Assembly: GCF_018613895.1 (NCBI RefSeq)
Contig: NZ_JAGGPH010000004.1
Span: 1-63,454, forward strand
Length of the DNA: 63,454 nt
Source: Curtobacterium sp. ISL-83
GTDB lineage: Bacteria; Actinomycetota; Actinomycetes; Actinomycetales; Microbacteriaceae
Direction of reading: 5' to 3'
The notes under the pieces are model-generated. The model was not told the origin of the DNA. It made no database searches and saw only the letters and a list, made by a program, of their open reading frames with translations. The position numbers and the translations under genes are program-made. Numbering within the stretch: the first letter of the stretch is position 1; every line of letters starts with the position of its first letter. Below are positions 8,758-16,251 of this stretch, piece by piece.

Positions 8758-9819
8758 ATGAAGACGGTACTTCTCGACACGACGGAACTTCGCCGCGACT
8801 GGACGCTCACCGGGCTCGCGATGCGACTGCTCAGCCATGCCCGCTGGCAGAACCTTCTCGAGGTCAAGGTCCCGATCGTCTGCCTTGAGGAACTGTCCGC
8901 GCATCATGCGCGTCAGGTGGCCGAGGCGAACGAGCTACTCAGCAGGTCGTCGACCATGTTTCGGAGGCTGGGGCTTACGCCGCCCGAGCCTCCAACCATT
9001 CAGGACTACCGGGCGTACGCGGAGGAACGACTCGAGGACAAGCTTGGATTCGACCTGCTTCCGCTGCCAGAGGTGTCCCACGTCGACCTCGTTCGTCGAG
9101 CGGTCGCGCGGATCCCACCGTTCGACCAGAAAGGGAGCGGCTATCGCGACTCATTGGTCTGGGCCAACGCGGTAGCGCTGGCTCGACAAGGACGTGAGGT
9201 CATCCTCGTCACGGCAGACCGGATCTTCCAAGCAGAAGGAGGAGAGCTCCCTGCCGCGCTCGCCGCCGATCTACTTGCGGTAGAAGGAACGGTGACTGTC
9301 GTCGACGACCTGACCAGATGGTTGCTGGCCAGCTTGCCGTGGAAAGCAACGAAGATCGCGGCAGCTGTCGCGCAAGCTCAGGACAATGAGTTCAGGCACC
9401 TACTCGACTCTGGTGCTGTGCAGGACGGGATGGAGCCGACAGCCGAGCAGTGTGGGTTCGACCGTGCCCCGTACTCCTTTCGAGTTGACGACATCGAGTG
9501 GGCGTACGAGTTCGACCGTGTCGGGCCGAGTCGAACCGCGCCGAAGGCCGACCTCGTCGAGTACGACATGCGCGCACACGTGTCCTTCACTGTCTGGTTA
9601 CCCGAGGGTTCGTACGTTGAAGAGGGCTGGACTGCGATGCGACTCGGCGACCGCCTCGCCGTTGACGGGGAGCTCGAGATGATCGCTCGAGTCGCGTTGT
9701 TCTTCGAACATGACATGGGGATGCAGATCGACGACTTGGACTGGCGGCGGAGCGATGGAGGAAGACCAGGACCGGGCGTCATGGCTTCTCAGCAGGATCC
9801 GATTCCGTTCGATCTCTGA
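8758..9819 (+). CDS. PIN-domain ribonuclease-like protein, probable cargo
   Basis: Residues 1-175 form a PIN domain of the DUF4935-like kind: Asp7 (LLDTT), Glu44 (CLEEL), Asp131 (GYRDSL) and Asp154 (VTADR) are the expected metal-binding acidic residues. The remaining 180 residues form an unrecognised domain with alternating hydrophobic and acidic stretches. PIN proteins cleave RNA, in toxin-antitoxin or abortive-defence settings among others. TACGGT at 8746-8751 lies six bases before the ATG, suggesting its own leaderless promoter, so it is likely expressed independently of the tns operon. The repeat array of the transposon end begins two bases after the stop. Confidence 0.78.
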   Translation: MKTVLLDTTELRRDWTLTGLAMRLLSHARWQNLLEVKVPIVCLEELSAHHARQVAEANELLSRSSTMFRRLGLTPPEPPTIQDYRAYAEERLEDKLGFDLLPLPEVSHVDLVRRAVARIPPFDQKGSGYRDSLVWANAVALARQGREVILVTADRIFQAEGGELPAALAADLLAVEGTVTVVDDLTRWLLASLPWKATKIAAAVAQAQDNEFRHLLDSGAVQDGMEPTAEQCGFDRAPYSFRVDDIEWAYEFDRVGPSRTAPKADLVEYDMRAHVSFTVWLPEGSYVEEGWTAMRLGDRLAVDGELEMIARVALFFEHDMGMQIDDLDWRRSDGGRPGPGVMASQQDPIPFDL

Positions 9820-9820
9820 T

Positions 9821-9937
9821 TTGTCAAGAAGCTGACAAGTTCAACTGGACGCTCGGCTGATCCGACTCGCTCGAGTCTCCAGCGATCATCAGTGACAACT
9901 TCGGCTGGACACTGACAGGCACGCTGATTGCTCGACA
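9821..9937. repeat. Candidate right end of the Tn7-like element
   Basis: Two direct copies of TGACAA-S-TTC-nn-CTGGAC-n-CT start at 9833 and 9893, exactly 60 bases apart and matching at about 17 of 21 positions. An inverted half (TTGTCA, 9821-9826) and a partial copy (TGACAGGC, 9913) flank them. The array ends in CGACA at 9933-9937, the complement of TGTCG, fitting a Tn7-type terminus. Repeated TnsB-binding sites next to a TGT/ACA end are the hallmark of this transposon family. The exact boundary is inferred. Confidence 0.55.
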
Positions 9938-10001
9938 CCCGCGGGCACCATCTCGGGGAACAGGGGAACCCGTGCGCAGTCGTCGCGGAGTAGAAGGACC
10001 C

Positions 10002-10367
10002 ATGGGACAGCTCATCTACGGCGGCGAGGTACTCGACCTTCGGATCGACGACCGAGCGCTCACACACCTGCAGATCGTCATCGTGAACATGCTCCGGCGC
10101 GACCACCGGTTCGTGTTCTCGTGGAAGGACCCCGTCACTCGCGGGGACGGACGCAGCTCGATCTGGCTGCACCCGAACGCCAACTTGCACTTCGACTTCG
10201 ACGGCAGTCGGGCGCCCTCGATCAACAGGACGTGGCTCGAGCAGCTGTACGCCTCGGCCCTGTCGGGGTCCGGGCTCGTCCTGACGCCGGAGCCCCCCGA
10301 CACGAGCACCGGGGCCGACTCACAGTGGTCGTCCGCGGTGTCGCCGGGGAGTGACCTCGACAGCTAG
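10002..10367 (+). CDS. Small conserved protein of the Microbacteriaceae (DUF7882-like)
   Basis: The 121-residue product begins MGQLIYGGEVLDLRIDDRAL and contains FSWKDP, IWLHPN and SRAPSINRTWLE, a pattern I associate with a short protein family common in Microbacteriaceae and sometimes mislabelled as DNA ligase. Function unknown; no catalytic motif is evident. Start chosen at ATG 10002 with AAGGA five bases upstream; an in-frame GTG at 9972 has no comparable site. Its chromosomal character supports placing the transposon boundary before it. The Ser/Asp/Thr-rich tail is probably disordered. Confidence 0.72.
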   Translation: MGQLIYGGEVLDLRIDDRALTHLQIVIVNMLRRDHRFVFSWKDPVTRGDGRSSIWLHPNANLHFDFDGSRAPSINRTWLEQLYASALSGSGLVLTPEPPDTSTGADSQWSSAVSPGSDLDS

Positions 10368-10727
10368 CAGACCGGCACACGGGGGTCAACGGGTTCCAGC
10401 TCCGAGGTCCGCGGAGTACGGTTCGATCATCGTGGTCGATGAGCCCTGCTCAGGGTGTGGGTGCTGATCGGACGCGGTGGGGGCCGCGGCCAGCAGCGAA
10501 CGCCGGATCAGGGTGTTCGTCGACCGGTTCGTCGCCTCCCGTCGCCGCCCCGGCGTGGATTCGGGTTCCGCACCGGGGCGGCGATCACGGACTCCGAGAT
10601 CAGGCGCACCCGACCGTGCGGGTGCGCGGTCACGCGGGGGTGGTATGTTGAACATGCTCGTTGCGCTGAGCCTCGAGAAGTGGACCCGAGACCCATCCGG
10701 ACGGTTGGGCGCTCGGGTCTCGCGCTT
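10368..10727. other. Gene-free stretch between convergent genes
   Basis: About 360 bases with no gene I would defend. It contains a short palindrome ATGTT-G-AACAT at 10645-10655 that could be an operator or promoter remnant, a GC-rich inverted repeat around 10545-10585 (CGCCGCCCCGG ... CCGGGGCGGCG), and at its right edge the hairpin listed separately. Confidence 0.45.
10683..10719 (-). terminator. Hairpin after the 10728-11273 gene
   Basis: GACCCGAG (10683-10690) pairs with CTCGGGTC (10712-10719), and inside it CCCA pairs with TGGG around a ten-base loop. It begins nine bases past the stop codon of the minus-strand gene. No T run follows, as is common for high-GC actinobacterial terminators. 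Confidence 0.55.
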
Positions 10728-11273
10728 TCAGGCCTCGACGACGACCAGACCAGCGCTGCATCGACGCCGCCAGTCGCCGCCTTTCGCCCACGCCCAACCG
10801 ATTGCGTCCGGCATCGCCAACAGCGGCTCTCGTGTTGCGGTCTCGTGGCGGTGGGTGACCCGCACGTCGTCGGGAACGGAGCGCAGCACCTCGACCAGTC
10901 GCTGTCGGTCGTGGCGGAGGAGCGTCTCGTCGAGTTCGAAGCAGACCTCTGTGCGCACACCCGGCTGGATGCTGCGCACGAGGGCCCGGATGCAGTCGGC
11001 GCGACGTGCGAGGTCGGTGCGGCCGTCCTTTCGAGCACGGAGCACGGTCACTCCGCTGGGGAGTGGGCGTACGGTCGACAGGATCAGTCGTCTCCGGGAA
11101 TCGCTCTCCTTCCGCATGTGCAGGCGAGACTGGCCCGGCAGTATCAGCTGCCGAAGTGATCGTCGCGCCGGTCCGGTGGCCCCGCTGTTCAGCGTGACCG
11201 CTACCAGCAGGTAGTCGCGGACCTTCGATTCGTCCACGAACACCACGCGTCCATCACTCGCCGGAACCGCCAT
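10728..11273 (-). CDS. Unknown protein with an FVDES motif, DUF3800-like
   Basis: The 181-residue product opens with a VVFVDES strand at residues 10-16 and a DYLLVAVTL strand soon after, the pattern of DUF3800-type RNase H-like proteins that carry a conserved FxDES. It also has an acidic CFELDET segment near 125 and HRHETATREPLL near 147. Start is ATG 11273, with GGAGAGG seven bases upstream. It stands alone between the FN3K-like gene and a terminator hairpin. Nuclease-like activity is only suggested by the fold resemblance. Confidence 0.6.
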   Translation of the reverse strand: MAVPASDGRVVFVDESKVRDYLLVAVTLNSGATGPARRSLRQLILPGQSRLHMRKESDSRRRLILSTVRPLPSGVTVLRARKDGRTDLARRADCIRALVRSIQPGVRTEVCFELDETLLRHDRQRLVEVLRSVPDDVRVTHRHETATREPLLAMPDAIGWAWAKGGDWRRRCSAGLVVVEA

Positions 11274-11359
11274 CGCCGCCTCTCCACGACGTCCAACACT
11301 ACATATCGGATGCGTGTCGACGCGCCAGCAGTCGATGGGTGCGCACCCAGCGTGATCGC

Positions 11360-12172
11360 TCAGGCGTACCGCCGCGCCGCCCGCAGTGCCGCGTCCGTGT
11401 AGGACCCGCCGAACAACAGGACGTGCAGCAGCAGCGGTGCGAGCTGGTGCAGGGCGACGCGGTCCTGCCACCCGTCGGCCAGCGGGAACTCCGCGTCGTA
11501 CGCGGCCAGGACGGTCTCGAGCCGGGGCAGACCGAAGAGCCCGAGGAGCGCCAGGTCCGTCTCTGAATGACCGCCGTGCGGGTTCGCGTCGATGAGCACC
11601 GCGCCGGTGGGTTCCGCGTGGTCGGCGGGCCAGAGCACGTTCCCCGCCCAGAGGTCGCCGTGCAACCGAGCTGGCCGGTCCCCGACCAGTGCTGGCTGCG
11701 GCGACCCGAGCGTGCCGTCCTGCACCCGGTCCGCGACCCGGTCGAACACGGCAGCCTGCGTGCGGTCCAGCCCGCCGGCGTCCACGATCCGGCGCACGTA
11801 GTCGCGGATCCGGTACTCGGCGAAGAACTCGCCCCAGGACTCCGGCGCGTCCTCCGCCGCCACGAACGCGGTGCGGGAGCGCCCCATCCGGAGCGGACCG
11901 TCGACGGGGAACCCCGGCGCGGGGGCGCCCCAGTGCCTGGCCCCCGCGGCGTGCGTGTGGGCGAGGGACCGGCCGAACCGTTCGGCCTGCACCGCCGTGG
12001 GGGAGCGGTCGTCGATGCGCTCGAGGTCGAGCACCGTCGGGCTCGGACGCCCGAGCACGCGGACAATCCTGGTGCCACCGGAGGACTCGGCCTCGGCGAG
12101 CCATGCCAGTCCGGCTGCCTCGGCTGCGGCCTCCTGCGCGTTGGCGAAGGTCTTCACGTGGGTGTCGGACAC
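11360..12172 (-). CDS. Fructosamine kinase family protein
   Basis: The aminoglycoside-phosphotransferase-like fold is shown by the catalytic loop LHGDLWAGNVLW (about residue 170) and the metal-binding IDANPHGGH segment that follows, both typical of fructosamine-3-kinases, which phosphorylate sugar-modified amines or related small molecules. About 270 residues, normal for the family. GTG 12172 is preferred because CAGGAT lies six bases upstream, the leaderless pattern seen across this window; ATG 12193 would add seven residues. It lies directly downstream of the LysR-type regulator on the same strand, but a functional link is not evident. Confidence 0.85.
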   Translation of the reverse strand: MSDTHVKTFANAQEAAAEAAGLAWLAEAESSGGTRIVRVLGRPSPTVLDLERIDDRSPTAVQAERFGRSLAHTHAAGARHWGAPAPGFPVDGPLRMGRSRTAFVAAEDAPESWGEFFAEYRIRDYVRRIVDAGGLDRTQAAVFDRVADRVQDGTLGSPQPALVGDRPARLHGDLWAGNVLWPADHAEPTGAVLIDANPHGGHSETDLALLGLFGLPRLETVLAAYDAEFPLADGWQDRVALHQLAPLLLHVLLFGGSYTDAALRAARRYA

Positions 12173-12206
12173 CAGGCCATCCTGCCGGTCCACCGCCGTC
12201 GTGGGC

Positions 12207-13055
12207 TCAGACCGCGTCGACGAGCGCCCGCACCAGCGGGTGCCACGGCCGGGACATCGGACCGCTCAGCACCAGCGTCCGCGGCAACCGCGTCGCCATC
12301 GGGACCATCACCAGGCCCGGCGGCAGCATCACCCGGCCGAGCGTCGGGACGATCGACACCCCCTCGCCGCGCTCGATCATCCCGAACATCGTGCTCATCT
12401 CGCGCACCCGGTGGGCGTACCGGTACGGGGCTCCCGCGAGTTCGTGCAGGCGCTGGATCTGGTGCTCGCACCCGCCGCCGCCGGCCACCAGGCCGTCGTC
12501 GTGCAGGTCGTCGAGGGTGAGTGCCTCGGAACCGGCCAGCGGGTGGTCACGCCGGACCACCGCGGCCATCTCGTCACGGGCGACCACCACGCTGCCGGGC
12601 GGCGCGGGGGACGGGTCGACCAGGATCGCCGCGTCGACGGTCCCCCCCTCGAGCCACTCCGGCATCTCGTCGTCGTCGCCCTCGTAGACCTGCACGTCGA
12701 CGTCCGGCAGGGTGACCGCCCACACGTCTCGGAGGCGGGGGAGCAGGCCCTGGCACACCGTCGGGACGGCCGCGAGGCGCAGGGTGCCGCGCGCCGTGGC
12801 GGGCCGGACCACGGCCTCCAGGGCGTCGACCGAGGCGAGCACGCTGCGGGCGTGGGCCAGCATGCGGTCGCCGAGCGGTGTCGGCGCGGCCGTGCCCCCA
12901 CGGCGGAGGACGGTGCCGCCGACCTCGCGCTCGAGTCCCGCGACGGCGTGCGAGACGGCGGACTGCCCGACGCCGATCGCCGCGGCGGCGGCCGTGAACG
13001 ACCCGTGGTCGACGGTCGCGACGAGCGCCCGGAGCTGGGCGACGGTGATGTTCAT
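12207..13055 (-). CDS. LysR-type transcriptional regulator
   Basis: The 282-residue protein has the LysR winged helix-turn-helix at residues 1-60 (LRALVATVDHGSFTAAAAA, QSAVSHAVAGLE) and a substrate-binding domain from about 85. GAGGAG precedes the ATG by six bases. It is divergent from the EamA transporter with three copies of a CCTCATG/CATGAGG half-site between the genes, the usual arrangement for a LysR protein controlling its neighbour and itself. The likely target is the transporter; the inducer is unknown. Confidence 0.9.
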   Translation of the reverse strand: MNITVAQLRALVATVDHGSFTAAAAAIGVGQSAVSHAVAGLEREVGGTVLRRGGTAAPTPLGDRMLAHARSVLASVDALEAVVRPATARGTLRLAAVPTVCQGLLPRLRDVWAVTLPDVDVQVYEGDDDEMPEWLEGGTVDAAILVDPSPAPPGSVVVARDEMAAVVRRDHPLAGSEALTLDDLHDDGLVAGGGGCEHQIQRLHELAGAPYRYAHRVREMSTMFGMIERGEGVSIVPTLGRVMLPPGLVMVPMATRLPRTLVLSGPMSRPWHPLVRALVDAV

Positions 13056-13062
13056 GCGGACT

Positions 13063-13099
13063 CCTCATGCGGACATGAGGGCAATGCGTTTGCCTCATG
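13063..13099. promoter_or_regulatory. Three-half-site operator between lysR and the EamA gene
   Basis: CCTCATG (13063-13069), CATGAGG (13074-13080) and CCTCATG (13093-13099) form two overlapping inverted repeats with 4- and 12-base spacers. The last half-site overlaps a TTGCCT -35-like box (13090-13095) paired with GACACT (13114-13119) for the transporter, so binding could regulate both directions. Confidence 0.65.
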
Positions 13100-13126
13100 T
13101 CAGCGGCGCGGTCGACACTAGCCCAC

Positions 13127-14095
13127 GTGAACGCCCTCGTGTACGTGCTCCTCGCGCTGGTCTGGGGATCGAGCTTCCTCTTCATCAAGGTCGGACTCGA
13201 CGGGTTGTCCGCGCAGCAGGTCGCCACCGTGCGGACCGTGCTCGGTGCGCTGACGCTCATCGCGTTCCTGCTCGCGAGCCGACGCCGGTGGCCCCGGTCG
13301 ATCCGGCTGTGGGGGCACCTGCTCGTCGTCGCGGTGTTCCTGAACGCCGTCCCGGCGTCGCTCGTGGCCTGGGCGGAGCAGACCGTGCCGTCGGGCCTCG
13401 CGAGCATCTACAACGCCACCACGCCGATCACGACCATGATCGCGCTGCCGCTGCTCCTCCCCGCGGAGCGGCTGCGCGGCCGGCAGCTCGGCGGGGTCGT
13501 CCTGGGCATCGTCGGCGTCGTCGTGCTCGTCGGCCCGTGGGGGCTCATCGGCGACCCGGCGGTCCTGGCGACGGTGCCCGGGCAGATCGCGCTGCTCGGG
13601 ATGACCGCCTGCTACGGCTTCGGTCTGGCGTACCTGCGCCGGTTCCTGGCCGGCAGCGGGCTCGACGCCCCGACGCTCGCCGCGGTGCAGCTCACCCTGG
13701 CCGCCGTCCTGCTGCTGCTCGTCGCGCCGTTCACCGCGGCGCAGCCCGTACACCTGACCGGCGGGATCATCGCCGCGATGGTCGTGCTCGGCTGCCTCGG
13801 CACCGGGTTCGCGTACGTCTGGAACACGCGGCTGCTGCAGGCGTGGGGCGCCGCCCGCGCCTCGACCGTCACCTACCTGACGCCCGTCGTCGGGGTCGTG
13901 CTCGGCGTCCTGGTGCTCGGCGAGCGCGTGCGGTGGAACGAGCCCGTCGGGGGCGTGGTGATCCTGGTCGGGATCGCGCTCGCCTCCGGGCTGCTCTCAC
14001 CGGACCGCCGGCACCCGCAGGTCGTGCTGCCGGAGCGGAGCGGTACTGGTGTCGTGGAGCCCGCGCCCCGTGGTCTCGGGCGCCATGATCTGTGA
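13127..14095 (+). CDS. EamA (drug/metabolite transporter) family permease
   Basis: About 322 residues with ten hydrophobic helices in two homologous halves, the EamA/DMT arrangement of small-molecule exporters; ALVWGSSFLFIKVGL at the start is the typical first helix. GTG 13127 is preferred: it begins the first helix and lies seven bases after GACACT, a leaderless pattern; ATG 13097 would add ten residues and overlaps the operator. The last 99 bases overlap the convergent MFS gene. Probably controlled by the divergent LysR protein; substrate unknown. Confidence 0.88.
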   Translation: MNALVYVLLALVWGSSFLFIKVGLDGLSAQQVATVRTVLGALTLIAFLLASRRRWPRSIRLWGHLLVVAVFLNAVPASLVAWAEQTVPSGLASIYNATTPITTMIALPLLLPAERLRGRQLGGVVLGIVGVVVLVGPWGLIGDPAVLATVPGQIALLGMTACYGFGLAYLRRFLAGSGLDAPTLAAVQLTLAAVLLLLVAPFTAAQPVHLTGGIIAAMVVLGCLGTGFAYVWNTRLLQAWGAARASTVTYLTPVVGVVLGVLVLGERVRWNEPVGGVVILVGIALASGLLSPDRRHPQVVLPERSGTGVVEPAPRGLGRHDL

Positions 14096-15355
14096 CAGCA
14101 CACCGCCGACCACGCAGATCGCAGCGGCGATCAGCATGCACGCCCCGATCCCGATCGTGGTGATGCCGACCGGCAGCAGGAACGTGCCGGCGGCAGCGCC
14201 GATCCGGCTGCACGCGGCGGCGAAGCCGACACCCGTCGACCGGACCTCGGTGGGCAGGACCTCGATCGGGTAGACGGCGGTCAGGTTGCCCTGCACGGCG
14301 TTCATGAACGAGAACACCGCGAAGCACAGGACGATGACGATCCCGGGTGCCGAGCCCCAGAAGCCCACGACCGCGAGTGCGACCGCCATGATCCAGAACG
14401 GCGGGATGAGCTGCCGACGTCGGCCGAGGCGCTCGATCGTCAGCATGCCGACGAACGCGCCGATCGCGGCCATCGCGTTGACGGTGATCGTGCCCACGGC
14501 GGGGTCGTGCAGCTGCAGGGACTTCAGGACGGTCGGCGCGAAGGTGAAGATCGCGAAGTACGGTGCGACGTTGCACGCCCAGAACATCGAGATGAAGGCC
14601 AGCCGCTGGCGGTTGTCCTTCGAGAACAGCACGCGGTACCCGCCGCTGCGCTGCTCCTCGGCGGTGTACTCCTCGTCGCGGAAGTACGCGTCGCCGCCCA
14701 GGTGGGCGGTGACGATCGCCCGTGCCTCCTCGGTCCGGCCGCGGGAGAGCAGCCACCGGGGCGATTCGGGGAACCCGATGCGGGCGATGGCCGTGACGAC
14801 GGCGGGCAGGGCGCTCGTGACGAGGACCCAGCGCCAGCTGAGACCGAACGCGTCGATCATCACGTAGGCCGCGACCACGGCGAGCAGGTACCCGCCGTAC
14901 CAGCAGACGAGCAGGCCGGAGAGCCGCCTGCCACGGTCCTTCGCGGGCGCGAACTCGGCGAGCATCGCGGCGCCGATGGAGTACTCGGCTCCGATCGCGA
15001 TCCCGAGCAGCACCCGCACCACGAACAGCTGCCAGCCGTCCGCCACGAACGCTTGCAGCAGGCCGAGGACGATGAAGGCGAGGACGTCGATCGTGAACAC
15101 GCGCTTGCGCCCGAACCGGTCCGTCAGCAGGCCGGCGAGCGGGGCACCGATGAAGATGCCGATCAGCGAACTCGCGCCGATGAGCCCGGCGAGCACGGGG
15201 CTGAGCCCCAGCGCGACGGTGATCGCCGGCAGGGCGACGCTGATGACCCCGAGGTCGAAGCCGTCGAGCCCCTCGCCCCAGGCGCAGGCGAAGGTCATGC
15301 GTCGCAGGAACCCCGTGCGTCCGGCTGGGGTGGTCGTGGTGCTTCGGTCGGCCAT
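13997..15355 (-). CDS. MFS transporter, metabolite:proton symporter type
   Basis: The 452-residue protein has twelve hydrophobic segments and both MFS signatures: GLLTDRFGRKRV after helix 2 and ERLGRRRQ in the second half, plus PESPRWLLSRG, which marks the sugar/aromatic-acid symporter branch. GAGGAG lies six bases before ATG 15355. The C-terminal 33 codons overlap the end of the convergent EamA gene, so antisense interplay between the transcripts is possible. Substrate cannot be told from sequence. Confidence 0.88.
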   Translation of the reverse strand: MADRSTTTTPAGRTGFLRRMTFACAWGEGLDGFDLGVISVALPAITVALGLSPVLAGLIGASSLIGIFIGAPLAGLLTDRFGRKRVFTIDVLAFIVLGLLQAFVADGWQLFVVRVLLGIAIGAEYSIGAAMLAEFAPAKDRGRRLSGLLVCWYGGYLLAVVAAYVMIDAFGLSWRWVLVTSALPAVVTAIARIGFPESPRWLLSRGRTEEARAIVTAHLGGDAYFRDEEYTAEEQRSGGYRVLFSKDNRQRLAFISMFWACNVAPYFAIFTFAPTVLKSLQLHDPAVGTITVNAMAAIGAFVGMLTIERLGRRRQLIPPFWIMAVALAVVGFWGSAPGIVIVLCFAVFSFMNAVQGNLTAVYPIEVLPTEVRSTGVGFAAACSRIGAAAGTFLLPVGITTIGIGACMLIAAAICVVGGVLSQIMAPETTGRGLHDTSTAPLRQHDLRVPAVR

Positions 15356-15500
15356 GGTCGCTCCTCGTGCGCCGCCCACCGTGGTGGCGCGCAGTGGACC
15401 GTAGGCGCGTGCTGTGCCGGGGCGGCACAGGTTGCGCGCACAGCGGTCATCCCGTGGTCGGGGAGGCGCTCGGCCTCCGGTCCGTCGCGACCGACGAGCG

Positions 15501-15520
15501 GGACGGGAGGCACGGTGCGG
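15501..15520 (+). repeat. Single arm of the GGAGGC palindrome family
   Basis: The 20 bases from 15501 are identical to one arm of the perfect hairpin at 17174-17217 (shifted by one base), but no full partner arm follows. It lies between the MFS and TetR genes. It looks like a half copy of a dispersed palindrome. Confidence 0.6.
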
Positions 15521-15583
15521 CCCCGCCGACGGACCTGCGCGGGGCGCGTGCGCCGGGGGCCCCTCCGCCGGCCCGACGGCCGC

Positions 15584-16156
15584 TCACCGAGCGGGGCGCA
15601 CCAGGTTCGTCAGGGCGTCCAGCCGCTCGTGCACGATCGTGGCGAACGGCCGTGCCTCGCCGTCTGCGATCCACTGCGCGAAGGACAGGTGGAAGACCGT
15701 CACCGTGGTCTCGGCGGCCATGGTCGCGGCGGGCTCGGCGACGCCCCGGTCGCGGAGGGCGTCGGCCAACCGGACCTTGAGTGCGGCGAGCTTGCCGAGT
15801 TCGCGTTCGGCCAGGGCGGCGTTCGTGCTGATGATCGTCTGTCGGGTCCGGGACCACGGACGGTGGTCCTCGGGGAAGAACCCGCTCGCCGAGTCGAGCG
15901 CCCGCGTGACGAGGTCGAACGGCGGGGTGTCGGCGGGAGCCTGCTCGATGGGATCGACGAACACGGCCACGAAGTCGACCTGGCCGGCGAACAGGACTTC
16001 GCGCTTGTCGGTGAAGTGCCGGAAGAAGGTGCGCTCGGTGACCGCGGCCGCTGCGGCGATCTGCGCCACGGTGGTGTCGTCGTACCCCTGGGTGCGGAAG
16101 AGCTCCAAGGCCGTCGCCTGCAGTCGTTCACGCGTCCCGGGTTGCCACCTCGCCAT
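15584..16156 (-). CDS. TetR-family transcriptional repressor
   Basis: The 190-residue product has the TetR helix-turn-helix at about residues 25-47 (TTVAQIAAAAAVTERTFFRHF) and an unconserved ligand-binding C-terminal part. TAGACT lies six bases before the ATG, suggesting a leaderless message. It is divergent from the NAD-dependent epimerase gene with a perfect palindrome between them, so it probably represses that gene and itself. Confidence 0.9.
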   Translation of the reverse strand: MARWQPGTRERLQATALELFRTQGYDDTTVAQIAAAAAVTERTFFRHFTDKREVLFAGQVDFVAVFVDPIEQAPADTPPFDLVTRALDSASGFFPEDHRPWSRTRQTIISTNAALAERELGKLAALKVRLADALRDRGVAEPAATMAAETTVTVFHLSFAQWIADGEARPFATIVHERLDALTNLVRPAR

Positions 16157-16200
16157 CGTCGTAGTCTACTGATGACAGCGACTGACATGGAGTGCTACCG

Positions 16201-16221
16201 TGATGTCAGTTCATGACATCA
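16201..16221. promoter_or_regulatory. Palindromic TetR operator
   Basis: TGATGTCA (16201-16208... spacer GTTCA ...) pairs exactly with TGACATCA ending at 16221, an 8-5-8 inverted repeat between tetR and the epimerase gene. A related half-site (CTGACAT, about 16182) lies nearer tetR. Size and place fit a TetR-dimer site. Confidence 0.7.
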
Positions 16222-16251
16222 GTGTCGTGGGCACCTGCGAAAGGACCTTCC

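Larger units (their letters stand above)
1..9937. mobile_element. Tn7-like transposon island, left part cut by the window or unresolved
   Basis: The stretch holds a complete, tightly overlapping tnsA-tnsB-tnsC-tniQ operon followed by two probable cargo genes, and is visibly poorer in G+C than the rest of the window. The right boundary is placed at 9937 because a repeat array typical of TnsB-binding sites occupies 9821-9937 and ends in ACA, the expected complement of a TGT terminus. The next gene (10002) looks like ordinary chromosome. No matching TGT-type left end was found between 1 and 1802, so the island may begin before the window; including the two leftmost genes is inference based on composition. 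Confidence 0.6.

Noticed and set aside
10386..10655. Small minus-strand gene of 89 codons
   Set aside because: Arg/Pro/Ser-rich with no domain, no ribosome site or promoter signal beyond chance; more likely a GC-rich spurious frame.
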